Shown: one piece after another, positions 1 through 7,884 of the stretch
Layout: the number at the start of each line of letters is the position of its first letter
Numbering within the stretch: the first letter of the stretch is position 1
From: Actinomycetota bacterium
GTDB taxonomy: Bacteria; Actinomycetota; Thermoleophilia; Gaiellales; Gaiellaceae
Reading direction: 5' to 3'
Assembly (NCBI GenBank): GCA_005884575.1
Contig: VAWW01000025.1
Span: 7,572-47,745, forward strand
DNA: 40,174 bases
Made by a program: the position numbers and the translations under genes
The notes under the pieces: model-generated
Seen by the model: the letters and a program-made list of their open reading frames with translations, nothing else
Told to the model about the DNA's origin: nothing
Database searches by the model: none

Positions 1-961
1 ACGAACGCCGGAGCCTTCTTCTTGAGGATGCCGTACGCGGCCGCGCGCGCCATCGACGCGCCGAGCTCGTACGCCTTGTCGGCGACGATCGCGGTGACGT
101 TCCCGCCGCGCGCCATGTCGAGCGCGAGCGGCTCGTCGAGATCGAGGCTGACGAGCTTCGCCTTCGACCCGTTGCTCTTCAGCGCGGCCAGCACACCCTC
201 GGCCGGCGGCTGCGAGAACGTGACGTAGATCCCGCTCAGATTCGGGTTCTTCAGGAGGACGGCGTTCGCCTGATCGGTCGCCTTGTTCGGATCGGCGATG
301 CCCTGCTTGTCGACGATGGTGATGTTCTTGAAGTTGCCCTGGATCGTCTTCAGGAACGCCTGGTCGCGCTGGTTCGTGACGTAGTAGTTCGCGTCGTGAA
401 AGAAGTACGCGACGTCGCCCTTGTCGCCGATCGCGAAGGCCAGTGCGTCGGCCGCGTGCTTGCCCATCTGGAACAGGTCGTCGGTGACGACGGACACGTA
501 GTCCTTGCCCTGGACGAACCCCTTCGGGACGTTCGAGAGCAGCACGATCTTCGTGCCCGCCTGCGCTGCGGCCTTGTACGCGGATTCGCCATGACGGTCT
601 CGATGTCGCTCTTCTGCTTGCCCGCGTCGAAGTTTGCGATCGTCGTCGCGACGATCTTGATCCCGAGCTGCTTGAACGTGTCGCGCGCGCCGGCGGTCAC
701 CGCGGCCTCGAAGTCCGAGGTCTGGTGCCAGACGAGCGCGGCCGTGTAGTGGCCTTTCTTGACCTTCGCGACCTCCGCCGCGCTCAGCTTGAGCGCGCTG
801 GTGGGGGTCGCCTTCTCGCCGGCCGGTCCGTGCGTCGTACCGAGCGTCTTGGACGACGGGATCGGCGGGTTCGCGGTGAGCGACGCCACCGACGTCGTGG
901 CCGCGACTCCGACGATCACGATGGCCGCAGCAACTGCCGCAACCTTCCGCGGTGCCTTCAT
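1..961 (-). pseudogene. Sugar ABC transporter substrate-binding protein, frameshifted/deleted, runs off left edge
   Basis: Type I periplasmic sugar-binding protein (Peripla_BP_4 / RbsB-like). The ATG at 961 gives a positively charged start (MKAPRKVAA), a hydrophobic Sec signal peptide to about residue 27, and a mature N-terminus continuing to VMANP. Near 590 the frame breaks. The correct downstream frame resumes as SAYKAAAQAG, KIVLLSNVPKG, and stays open to base 1, including VTNQRDQAFL and LVSLDLDEPLAL. Family members normally carry about 15-20 residues between the 'IETV(L/M)A' helix and this 'AAYKKA' segment (the KPDAII..PVDP strand), so more than one base seems to be missing. The start overlaps the M20 stop by 4 bp (ATGA), so it is third in the ROK kinase operon. 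It could be a real pseudogene or an assembly error; the C-terminus lies outside the window. Confidence 0.85.
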
Positions 962-2217
962 GTAACCCCTCCTTCGATCGTGCCGGCGCAGTGGCCGGCG
1001 ATGAACAGCGACAACGCCTTGACGCCGTCGACGAGCTCGTCGACGCGGACGTGCTCTTCGGCCGTGTGCGCGTTCGCGATGTCCCCGGGCGCGAAGTAGA
1101 CGCAGGGGATGCCGCGGGCGGCCAGGAATGACATCTCGGCCCAGTACGGCGAGCCCTCGACGCGCTCGCGGCCGGGTGCGACCGCGCGCACAGCATCGAG
1201 CAGCGCCTCCACGGCCGGCAGCTCCGCCGACGTCTCGGCCGGTAGGCCGCCGACCGCGTGGTCGCGGCCCGCCGGGAACGTCACGGACGCGGCCGTCCTC
1301 GTCCCCTCGACACCGCGCGCCACGGCGGCCTCGATCTCGGCGACTGCCTCCGAGAGGTCCTCGCCGGGGACGAGCGACCGGATCATGCTCAACCGGCACG
1401 AGCCGGGGACGGCGATGTACCCGCCGGCGGCCGCCTCGGTGACGAGCAGTTTCGGCGAGCCGATCAACGGGTGCGCGTCGCGGGTCGCGATCTCATCGGC
1501 GAGCTCCCAGAGCTCCGTCAGCACCCGATGCCCCGCGCGCAGCGCGTCGACGCCCTCCTCGGGCCGGCCGAAGTAGGCACTGCGGCCCTCGATCTCGACG
1601 TCCGCGATGACGAAGCCGATCTGCGCGGTGTAGACCGCCAGGCTCGTCGGCTCGACGTAGACAGCGAAGTCCGCATGCGGGATCGTGCCGTTGTCGATCC
1701 GCTGCGCGACCGCGTGCATGCCGATGCTGCGGCCGAGCCCGGGCTCGCCACTCTCCTCGTCGCACACCCACGCGGTGACGACGTCGCCCGCGTGCCGCAC
1801 GCCGGCCGCGTGAAGGGTGCGCAGCGCGCCGAGCGCGGTCGCGATCCCGGCCTTGAGGTCCGCGGAGCCGCGGCCCCAGATCGCTCCGTCGACGATCGCC
1901 GCGGCGAACGGATCCTCGCGCTCCGTGCCCTGCCAGCGCTCGCGCCAGCCGTCGGTGCGGACCGTGTCGAGGTGGCCGGAGAGCAGGAGGCTCGCCCCGC
2001 CGCCCGTGCCGCGTGCGACGCTCCAGACGATCGGCCTCCCGGGCGCGACCTCCTCGACGTGCACCTCGTCGGCGCCGCACACCTCGAGCTCTGCGGCGAC
2101 GAGCCGAGCGAACGCGAGCTCGTCTCCGGTCACGCTCGGTGTCGCGACCGCGCGACGCAGCCAGTCGACTGCCGCCTCGGCGTCGACCGCTTCGACGAGC
2201 GTCGCCTGCTCAAGCAT
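958..2217 (-). CDS. M20-family metallo-amidohydrolase (ArgE/DapE/CPG2 type)
   Basis: Di-zinc peptidase M20 family deacylase/amidase, 419 aa, probably cytoplasmic since no signal peptide is visible. Visible motifs are SGHLDTV (metal His82, Asp84), GRGSADLKAG (bridging Asp120), the CDEESGE segment (catalytic Glu154 and metal Glu155) and a C-terminal NAHTAEEHV containing the last metal His. A lid/dimerisation domain sits between. Length is normal for the family. The ATG at 2217 overlaps the ROK kinase stop by 8 bp and the TGA overlaps the next start (ATGA), so the three genes are co-transcribed. With a sugar kinase and sugar ABC binding protein as neighbours, removal of an N-acyl or aminoacyl group from an imported sugar or sugar conjugate is plausible, but this is inference; the substrate cannot be read from the sequence. 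Confidence 0.88.
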   Translation of the reverse strand: MLEQATLVEAVDAEAAVDWLRRAVATPSVTGDELAFARLVAAELEVCGADEVHVEEVAPGRPIVWSVARGTGGGASLLLSGHLDTVRTDGWRERWQGTEREDPFAAAIVDGAIWGRGSADLKAGIATALGALRTLHAAGVRHAGDVVTAWVCDEESGEPGLGRSIGMHAVAQRIDNGTIPHADFAVYVEPTSLAVYTAQIGFVIADVEIEGRSAYFGRPEEGVDALRAGHRVLTELWELADEIATRDAHPLIGSPKLLVTEAAAGGYIAVPGSCRLSMIRSLVPGEDLSEAVAEIEAAVARGVEGTRTAASVTFPAGRDHAVGGLPAETSAELPAVEALLDAVRAVAPGRERVEGSPYWAEMSFLAARGIPCVYFAPGDIANAHTAEEHVRVDELVDGVKALSLFIAGHCAGTIEGGVT

Positions 2218-3112
2218 CGCCGCCTCCGTTCGCGCGCGCGAGCGCGAGCTCCGCGGCGCCGATCGCGCCGGCGCGCTCGCCGAGTGCGCTCGCGGCCAGC
2301 GCGGGCGGGCGCCGCGTCAGCCGCGGGACGATGGAGCGCACGCGCTCGAGGAAGTCCGGACGGCTGCCGATCCCGCCGCCGAAGACGACGAGCTCGGGAT
2401 CGAGCACGCTCTGGACGGCGACGGTGGCGAGCGCAACCGCTTCGGCCTGTTCCTCCAGCACCGCGACCGCCGCGGCGTCGCCCGCGGCCGCCGCCTCGTA
2501 GACGTCCAGCGCCGTCATGCCGCCGGCCCCGCTGCGCTCGGCGTACCTGCGCGCCACCCCGACGCCGGCCGCGACTTCCTCGAGCGCACCGTGCACGTGA
2601 TTGGCCGGCTCGAACGGATCGGCGCCGAGCGGCAGTGCGCCGATCTCGCCCGCGGCGCCGTGCGCGCCGCGCTGCAGCCGGCCGCCGGCGACGATCCCCA
2701 TGCCGATCCCGGTCCCGACCGCGATGAAGACGAAGTCCGCGAGCCCGACCCCACGGCCGCGGCGCGCCTCGGCGAGCGTCGCCACGTTCGCGTCGTTGTC
2801 CACCGCTACATCGACCCCCAGCTCCTCGGCGAGGGCACCTCCGAGATCGACGTCGCCGAACGGCGGAAGGTTAGGAGCGAACCGCAGCATCCCGCGATGC
2901 GCGACGCCCGGAACGCCGACCGCGGCGCCTGCGATCCGCTCCCAGCCGACGCCGCCCTCGGCCGCGAGGCCGCGGCAGAGCTCGACGACCTGTGCGACGA
3001 CGGCGCCGGCGTCGCCGGGCACCGTCGCGTCGGCCCGTTCCACCACCGTGCCGCCGCTTCCGTCCGCGAGGAGTGCCCGCACGTTCGACCCGCCCAGGTC
3101 GACCCCCACCAC
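2210..3112 (-). CDS. ROK-family sugar kinase (glucokinase/NagK-like), zinc motif absent
   Basis: ROK kinase of 300 aa. The N-terminal phosphate loop VDLGGSN is at residues 4-10 and the catalytic NDAN segment at 106-109 (Asp107 as base). GTGIGMGI follows, and the C-terminal VVFGGGIG is typical of ROK adenosine binding. The sugar-binding ExGH motif reads E-I-G-A (156-159), so its histidine is lost, and the GCxCGxxGC zinc cluster is missing. This is unlike classical glucokinase and suggests an unusual sugar or a diverged function. Start is GTG at 3112; the only other triplets back to the upstream in-frame stop are unlikely starts. It is the first gene of the ROK kinase-M20-binding protein operon, just downstream of a strong promoter and a palindromic operator, and divergent from a ROK repressor. 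Confidence 0.87.
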   Translation of the reverse strand: MVGVDLGGSNVRALLADGSGGTVVERADATVPGDAGAVVAQVVELCRGLAAEGGVGWERIAGAAVGVPGVAHRGMLRFAPNLPPFGDVDLGGALAEELGVDVAVDNDANVATLAEARRGRGVGLADFVFIAVGTGIGMGIVAGGRLQRGAHGAAGEIGALPLGADPFEPANHVHGALEEVAAGVGVARRYAERSGAGGMTALDVYEAAAAGDAAAVAVLEEQAEAVALATVAVQSVLDPELVVFGGGIGSRPDFLERVRSIVPRLTRRPPALAASALGERAGAIGAAELALARANGGGDA

Positions 3113-3123
3113 GTAGCCCTGGA

Positions 3124-3144
3124 TTAGGAAAGTATCTTTTATAA
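3124..3144. promoter_or_regulatory. Imperfect palindromic operator (probable ROK repressor site)
   Basis: A 9-3-9 inverted repeat: TTAGGAAAG (3124-3132), spacer TAT, CTTTTATAA (3136-3144). The arms match at 7 of 9 positions and the core AAAG/CTTT is perfect. It is a conspicuous AT-rich island in a GC-rich region, placed between the divergent ROK kinase and ROK repressor genes. It starts at the predicted +1 of the kinase promoter, an ideal place for repression. Assignment to the adjacent ROK repressor is inference. Confidence 0.7.
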
Positions 3145-3150
3145 ATCATG

Positions 3151-3180
3151 ACCCTAACTCGATGGTCTCCGCACTGTCAA
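3151..3180 (-). promoter_or_regulatory. Sigma70-type promoter of the ROK kinase operon
   Basis: On the minus strand there is a perfect -35 TTGACA (3180-3175), an 18-bp spacer and TAGGGT (3156-3151) as a TANNNT -10. The predicted transcription start is near 3144, the edge of the palindromic operator. The same TTGAC-N18-TAGGGTC arrangement precedes the peptide transporter operon at 20198. Confidence 0.7.
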
Positions 3181-3208
3181 GCTGCTGGAAGGCCAAAGTC
3201 GTTTGTCC

Positions 3209-3214
3209 TATTGT
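3209..3214 (+). promoter_or_regulatory. Putative -10 element of the ROK repressor (leaderless)
   Basis: TATTGT fits TANNNT and lies 6 nt before the GTG at 3221, so transcription would start at or next to the start codon. No Shine-Dalgarno is visible. The -35 is weak (CTGGAA at 3185, 18-bp spacing). Confidence 0.45.
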
Positions 3215-3220
3215 CGTCAC

Positions 3221-4420
3221 GTGGCCACCGGGAGCAGCGCCGGCATCCGCGAGCGGAACCTCCGCGCGGTCCTCGACACGCTGCGCGAGCGCCGCCCCGT
3301 CTCGCGCGCCGACCTCGCGCTCCGAACCGGGCTCTCCAAGCCGACCGTCAGCGCGGCGCTCCGTGCGTTCGAGCAGCGCGGCCTCGTCCGCGAGTACGGC
3401 CGGACGACGGGCCGGCGGGGCCGCAGCGCGTCGCTCTACGACCTCGTCCCCGAGTCGGTGCTCGTCGTCGGGATCGACATCGGTGCGCGCCATGTGCGCG
3501 CCGTCGTGGGCGAACTCGACGGACGCGCCGTCGATGAGTTCTCGCTCGACCTCGCGGAGCCGCGCGCGTCCGACGTCCTCTCCGTCGTCGCGGAGATCGG
3601 CACGCGGATCCGCCCGCTCGCCGACCGCACCGAGCTCGCTGTCGTCGGCTCGCCGGGCGTCGTCGATCCCGCCACGGGCCGCATCGGTGCGGCGCCGAAC
3701 ATCGCGGACTGGGAAGGCGTCGCGGCCGAGCCGGTGCTCGGCGAGGCGCTCGGGCTGCGCGTGCGCGTCGAGAACGACGTCAACCTCGCGGCGCTCGGCG
3801 AGCAGGCGCGCGGCGCCGGCGCGTCGGTCGAGAGCTTCGCGTATCTCAACATCGGGTCAGGCCTCGGCGCCGGCATCGTCCTCGACGGGCGCCTGCACCG
3901 CGGCGCGCGCGGCGCGGCTGGGGAGGTCGGCTTCCTCCCGATCGGCGACGACCCGATCCGGGGCAGCCGGCTCGCACAGGGAGGCGCGATGGAAGCGCGG
4001 CTGTCGAGCCGCGGTCTCGTGGAGAGCGCCGAGGAGCTCGCAACCACCACGACGACCTCGGTCACGCGGCCGTTCGAGGTGGAGGCTCTGTTCGAGGCGG
4101 CCCGGCGCGGGGATCCGCTCGGCCGTGCGATCGTGAGCCGCGCCGCGGAGGAGATCGCGGTATGCGTCGCCGCGCTGACGGCGGTGGTCGACCTCGAGCT
4201 CGTCCTGCTCGGCGGCGGCATCGGCGCGAGCGAGGAACTCCTGCTGCCGGACGTCCGCGCCGCGGCGGCGCTGCTCCTCCCGAGCCCGCCGAGAATCGAG
4301 CGCGCGAGCCTCGGCGACCGCGCCGTCGGCACCGGAGCGATTGCGGTCGCACTCGAGGAGGCGCGGCAGAGCGTGATTCGCCGCCTCGTCGACGCCGACG
4401 CACCGGTCGCGAGCACTTGA
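3221..4420 (+). CDS. ROK-family transcriptional repressor (XylR/NagC-like)
   Basis: 399 aa. An N-terminal MarR-like winged helix (about 10-65, with SRADLALRTGLSKPTVSAAL as recognition region) is fused to a ROK sugar-sensing domain. That domain has GIDIGARHVRAVVG, an END motif in place of NDAN, GSGLGAGIVLDG, and C-terminal LVLLGGGIGAS. Like its kinase neighbour it has E-V-G-F at the ExGH position and no zinc-binding cysteine cluster, so both ROK proteins may recognise the same atypical ligand. The GTG at 3221 was preferred because a -10 sits 6 nt upstream; TTG at 3203 would add six residues. It is divergent from the ROK kinase operon and probably represses it and itself through the palindrome at 3124-3144. 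The stop overlaps the -35 of the next gene. Confidence 0.88.
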   Translation: MATGSSAGIRERNLRAVLDTLRERRPVSRADLALRTGLSKPTVSAALRAFEQRGLVREYGRTTGRRGRSASLYDLVPESVLVVGIDIGARHVRAVVGELDGRAVDEFSLDLAEPRASDVLSVVAEIGTRIRPLADRTELAVVGSPGVVDPATGRIGAAPNIADWEGVAAEPVLGEALGLRVRVENDVNLAALGEQARGAGASVESFAYLNIGSGLGAGIVLDGRLHRGARGAAGEVGFLPIGDDPIRGSRLAQGGAMEARLSSRGLVESAEELATTTTTSVTRPFEVEALFEAARRGDPLGRAIVSRAAEEIAVCVAALTAVVDLELVLLGGGIGASEELLLPDVRAAAALLLPSPPRIERASLGDRAVGTGAIAVALEEARQSVIRRLVDADAPVAST

Positions 4421-4446
4421 CAGCGACACCCCTAGTCTTCTAGAAC
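4417..4446 (+). promoter_or_regulatory. Promoter of the GntR-led catabolic operon
   Basis: Perfect -35 TTGACA at 4417-4422 (overlapping the ROK repressor stop codon), 18-bp spacer, -10 TAGAAC at 4441-4446 (4 of 6 to TATAAT). The predicted +1 is near 4453, exactly where the GntR reading frame has its first plausible start codon (CTG). Confidence 0.65.
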
Positions 4447-4448
4447 AC
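4435..4448. promoter_or_regulatory. Palindromic operator overlapping the GntR promoter -10
   Basis: GTCTTCTAGAACAC is a 14-bp palindrome with one mismatched pair and a perfect TTCTAGAA core. It covers the -10 element and ends 4 nt before the GntR start, as expected for autorepression by a HutC-type GntR regulator. Identity of the binder is inferred from position. Confidence 0.6.
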
Positions 4449-4452
4449 TCGC

Positions 4453-5232
4453 CTGGACACGTTCGAGCGCCGCACCCCGCAGTACCTGCGGATCTATCGC
4501 GACCTGAAGGAGCAGATCGGGAGCGGCGCGCTCGCGCCGAGCGCGCGGCTGCCGACCCAGCGGGAGCTCGGCCGGAACTACGGCGTCACCGTGATGACGG
4601 TGCGCCAGGCGCTCCACCTCCTGGAGCAGGAAGAGCTCGTCGTTCTGCGGCACGGCCTCGGCACGTTCGTCGCGCCGAAGCGGATCTCGTACGGGATGGG
4701 CAACCTCCGCAGCCTCGCGCAGGAGGTGGCGGCGCAGGGACTCGAGTTGAAGACGCGCGTTCTGCGCCGCGAGCTCGTGCAGCCGCACCCGCACGTGGCC
4801 GAGCTCTTGCGGATCGAGCCCGGCGGGCCCGTCTACGCAGTCGAGCGCCTGCGCTTCGTCGGGCGCGAGCCGATCGTCTACCAGTACTCGCAGCTCCAGC
4901 CGTGGCTCGGCGACGCGCTGGAAGGCATCGACCTGAGCGAGATCTCGTTGTACGACTATCTGCACGACGAGCTCGAAATCGAGATCGCGCGTGCACAGGA
5001 GTGGGTTCACGCCGTGACGCTCGCCGCGCGCGAGGCGACGCTGCTCGAGGAGGAGCCGAACGCGTCTGCGCTGCTGAGCGAACGGCTGACCTTCACGGCC
5101 GTCGGCGAGCCGATCATGTTCGACCGCGCGTACATGCGCAGCGACCGTGTCTCGCTGGCGACCGAGCGGTTCGTCGCCGACGTCACCGTCGGCTACCGGC
5201 TGCAGCTCGCGGAGGAGGCGCCATTGACCTGA
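4453..5232 (+). CDS. GntR/HutC-family transcriptional regulator with apparent CTG start
   Basis: 259 aa. The N-terminal GntR winged helix (about 8-75: YLRIYRDLKEQI, GALAPSARLPTQRELGRNYG, VTVMTVRQALHLLEQE) is followed by a UTRA effector domain (about 95-250: GLELKTRVLRREL, YAVERLRFVGREPIVYQ, FDRAYMRSD). The frame opens after the TAG at 4441. Between there and the conserved wHTH helices it contains no ATG, GTG or TTG; the first candidate is CTG at 4453, which coincides with the predicted transcription start. Starting at GTG 4591 would remove half of the DNA-binding domain. It leads the ABC transporter/TrpA-like/kinase/StyA-like operon and probably represses it until an imported, perhaps phosphorylated, ligand binds. 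Sequencing error at the start is the alternative explanation. Confidence 0.85.
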   Translation: MDTFERRTPQYLRIYRDLKEQIGSGALAPSARLPTQRELGRNYGVTVMTVRQALHLLEQEELVVLRHGLGTFVAPKRISYGMGNLRSLAQEVAAQGLELKTRVLRRELVQPHPHVAELLRIEPGGPVYAVERLRFVGREPIVYQYSQLQPWLGDALEGIDLSEISLYDYLHDELEIEIARAQEWVHAVTLAAREATLLEEEPNASALLSERLTFTAVGEPIMFDRAYMRSDRVSLATERFVADVTVGYRLQLAEEAPLT

Positions 5233-5287
5233 TCCTGGAGGCTGTACCACCTGCGTGTTCGTCCCCCTTCGAGACCCGAGGTCTGCG

Positions 5288-6286
5288 ATGAAGCTCAGCA
5301 AGAAACAGCTCTGGACGCTCGCGGCCGTCGTCACCGCCGCGGGCCTGTCGGTCTTCACGGCCTCGGCGAGCCGAGCCGCCGGGCCGACGTACACCGTCTG
5401 CATCGACATCCCGTTCCATCCGATCTTCGACTACGTGATGGCGAAGTCGGACACCTACTTCGCCGGCAAGCCGTACGACGTCAAGTTCAAGGTTCTCGAC
5501 GCCACGACGCAGGTACCGGCGTTCGGTGCTGGCCAGTGCAACGTGATGACGACGCCGCCGTCGTTCATCCCTCGCGTCACGCAGCAGTACCACCTGCGCG
5601 TCGCGGAGTTCTTCCCGCTCGCGCGCTGGACGATCGGCCCGCAGATCCTCGTGAAGAAGAGCTCACCCTACAAGACGCTCCAGTCGCTGAAGGGCAAGCG
5701 CGTCGCGATCTCGCCGCTGAACACGCGCTTCGGCTCGGAAGAGGCGGCGATCGAGGCGGCGACGGGCCAGAACATCCGCACGTACTTCAAGCTCAAGCAG
5801 ACCGACGCGGCGGCGCAGGAGCTGACGCTCGGACGCGTCGACGCGGCGTTCATCGAGGCGCCCACGACCTACCCGCTGTTGCAGAGCGGCAACTTCAAGG
5901 CGATCTACAGCGTCCACGACGCATTCCTGAAGGCGTTCGGCGATCCGGCGGTCGTGAACGGCGGCTACATCGCGCGTACCGGCTTCATCAAGGGCGCGCC
6001 CGGCTTCGTCGCCGACCTCGTCTCGGCCACGCAGGACGCGTGGGACAAGTACGTCCAGGATCCGAAGTCGGTCAACGATGTCGCGTCGAAGATCAGCGGC
6101 ATCCCCGCCGAGCAGCTCGCGGTCGTGGGCCAGGTACTCGACCTGCAGAAGATGCCGAAGTCGCTGCGGGCGATCACGCCGCGGGACGTGAAGACGTGGT
6201 CGAAGCTGTTCCCGCTCCTGCAGAAGTCCGGGTTCATCAAGAAGGCACCGGCGAATCCCGCTGCGTTGTTCGTGGTCACGACGTAA
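5288..6286 (+). CDS. NitT/TauT-type ABC transporter substrate-binding protein
   Basis: 332 aa secreted binding protein of the SsuA/TauA/ThiY superfamily (type II periplasmic fold). A Sec signal peptide runs from MKLSKKQLW to about residue 31 (cleavage near ASRAA); there is no lipobox cysteine. Characteristic segments are LQSLKGKRVAISPLNTRFG, the 'AFIEAPTTYPLLQSG' strand, and GYIARTGFIKGAPGFVADLV. The ATG at 5288 was chosen over an upstream in-frame GTG (5255) because it starts the signal peptide. It lies 55 bp after the GntR gene and 3 bp before the permease. The family covers sulfonates, nitrate, pyrimidine precursors, aromatic acids and riboflavin-like ligands, so the ligand is open. The downstream enzymes suggest a small organic molecule bearing a polyol-like group. 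Confidence 0.87.
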   Translation: MKLSKKQLWTLAAVVTAAGLSVFTASASRAAGPTYTVCIDIPFHPIFDYVMAKSDTYFAGKPYDVKFKVLDATTQVPAFGAGQCNVMTTPPSFIPRVTQQYHLRVAEFFPLARWTIGPQILVKKSSPYKTLQSLKGKRVAISPLNTRFGSEEAAIEAATGQNIRTYFKLKQTDAAAQELTLGRVDAAFIEAPTTYPLLQSGNFKAIYSVHDAFLKAFGDPAVVNGGYIARTGFIKGAPGFVADLVSATQDAWDKYVQDPKSVNDVASKISGIPAEQLAVVGQVLDLQKMPKSLRAITPRDVKTWSKLFPLLQKSGFIKKAPANPAALFVVTT

Positions 6287-6289
6287 CGC

Positions 6290-7126
6290 GTGGTCGATGA
6301 GCTCCGCACCCGGGTCACCGCACGGCGCGGCGGCGCGTCACACCGCCGCCGCGCCCTGCGGCTCTCGCCGCGGCTGCTCGTCCGGCTGCTCCTCTTCCTG
6401 ACCGCGATCGGCGTCCTGTTCCTCGCGTGGGTGCTCGGCTCGCACCACTACCCCGACTACATCCTCCCCGGGCCGCAACCCGTCTGGGACTCGTTCACGA
6501 GCATGCTCGACCGCGGCGTCTGGGCGCGACAGGTCGAGGCGACGCTCGGCCACATGTTCACCGCGTACGGGATCACGATCGGGATCGGGCTCCCGCTCGG
6601 GATCCTGATCGGGCGCTTCTGGGTGGTGGAGGACCTCAGCCGCGCGCTGCTGATCTTCCTGCAGACGGTGCCGACGATCGTGCTGATCGTGCTGGCGCTG
6701 ATCTTCGTCGGCACGACGGCGACGGGCGTGATCGCCGTCACGGTCGCGAGCTGCCTCCCCTACTTCACCTTGAACGTGATCCAGGGGACGAAGTCGATCG
6801 ACCGGGATCTGATCGACATGGCGCGCTCGTATCGCGCCGGCGAGCTGACGATCATGCGCTCGATCATCGTGCCGTCGGTCGTCCCGTACTTCCTCGCGGG
6901 CGGCCGAATCACGCTCGGCGTCGCGTGGCAGGTCACGCTCTTCGGCGAGTATCTGATGGGGACACCGGGGATCGGCTTCCAGGTCTCGGCTGCGATCAAG
7001 CTGCTCGACACGCCGTCGGTCTATGCGTGGGGGCTTTCCGTCGTCGGGCTCACGATCGCGTTCGAGTACGGCGTGTTCCGGCCCGTCGAGGCCGTGCTGA
7101 CGCGGCACATGCGGAGAGCGGAATGA
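6290..7126 (+). CDS. NitT/TauT-type ABC transporter permease
   Basis: 278 aa inner-membrane permease (BPD_transp_1, SsuC/TauC class). A basic cytoplasmic N-terminus ([10 protein letters not shown]...[11 protein letters not shown]) is followed by about six hydrophobic helices. The EAA-loop region reads [27 protein letters not shown], with the conserved G replaced by A in 'RSYRAGE'. The GTG start at 6290 is 3 nt after the binding-protein stop; the stop overlaps the ATPase start (ATGA). It forms a homodimer with the ATPase encoded next, as usual when there is a single permease gene. Confidence 0.88.
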   Translation: MVDELRTRVTARRGGASHRRRALRLSPRLLVRLLLFLTAIGVLFLAWVLGSHHYPDYILPGPQPVWDSFTSMLDRGVWARQVEATLGHMFTAYGITIGIGLPLGILIGRFWVVEDLSRALLIFLQTVPTIVLIVLALIFVGTTATGVIAVTVASCLPYFTLNVIQGTKSIDRDLIDMARSYRAGELTIMRSIIVPSVVPYFLAGGRITLGVAWQVTLFGEYLMGTPGIGFQVSAAIKLLDTPSVYAWGLSVVGLTIAFEYGVFRPVEAVLTRHMRRAE

Positions 7127-7884
7127 GCGCGCTGATCGAGCTCGAAGGCGTCGTGAAGCAGTTTCCCGGCGACACGGAGCCGGTGCTGGCCGGTATCTCG
7201 CTCGAGGTCGGGCGCGGGGAGCTCGTCGCGCTGATCGGCCCATCCGGCTGCGGGAAGTCGACCGTCCTCAACATTCTCGCCGGCCTGATTCGCGTCACGT
7301 CCGGGACGCTCCGGATCAACGACCGCGACGCGCGGGTCTCGTACGTCTTCCAGCGACCGCGGCTGCTGCCGTGGCGCAAGGTTCGGCGCAACGTCGAGTT
7401 CAGCCTCGAGCAGGCCGACGTCACCGGCGCCGCGCGGCGCCGCGCGGCTGAGGCGGCGATCGAGCGCGTGAACCTGACCGGGCACGAGGACAAGTACCCG
7501 CATCAGCTGTCCGGCGGCATGCAGCAGCGCGTCGCTCTGGCCCGCGGCCTCGCGATCGAGCCGAGCGTCCTCCTGCTCGACGAGCCGTTCGGCGCGCTCG
7601 ATGCGCTGACGCGCAGCTACATGCAGGAGGAGCTGCTCGGGATCGTTCGCGGCACCGGCACGACGGCGCTCCTCGTCACGCACGACATCGACGAGGCGCT
7701 GCTGCTCGCCGACCGGGTGCTGGTGATGTCCTCGCGGCCGGGAAGGATCAAGCACGAGCTCCGCGTTCCGTTCGGCACCGAACGGTCGCTCGACGCGCTG
7801 CTCCAGGATCCGGAGTACGGACGGATCCGCTCCGAGCTGCGGCATCTCCTGCGGCCCGAGGTCGTCGAGGAGCTCAATGGCTGA
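7123..7884 (+). CDS. NitT/TauT-type ABC transporter ATPase
   Basis: 253 aa ATPase of the SsuB/TauB class. Walker A is GPSGCGKST (about 37-45), the Q-loop is in [14 protein letters not shown], the signature is [16 protein letters not shown], Walker B is [15 protein letters not shown], and the switch His is in [16 protein letters not shown]. All catalytic residues are intact. The 'RPRLLPW' after the Q-loop is typical of the NitT/TauT group. The ATG at 7123 overlaps the permease stop; its own stop overlaps the next gene by 8 bp, tying the transporter to the TrpA-like enzyme in one transcript. Confidence 0.92.
   Translation: MSALIELEGVVKQFPGDTEPVLAGISLEVGRGELVALIGPSGCGKSTVLNILAGLIRVTSGTLRINDRDARVSYVFQRPRLLPWRKVRRNVEFSLEQADVTGAARRRAAEAAIERVNLTGHEDKYPHQLSGGMQQRVALARGLAIEPSVLLLDEPFGALDALTRSYMQEELLGIVRGTGTTALLVTHDIDEALLLADRVLVMSSRPGRIKHELRVPFGTERSLDALLQDPEYGRIRSELRHLLRPEVVEELNG

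Noticed and set aside
5224..5250. Internal promoter (TTGACC with TACCAC) before the NitT/TauT binding protein
   Set aside because: The spacing is only 15 bp and the -10 is poor; the GntR promoter is enough to explain expression.
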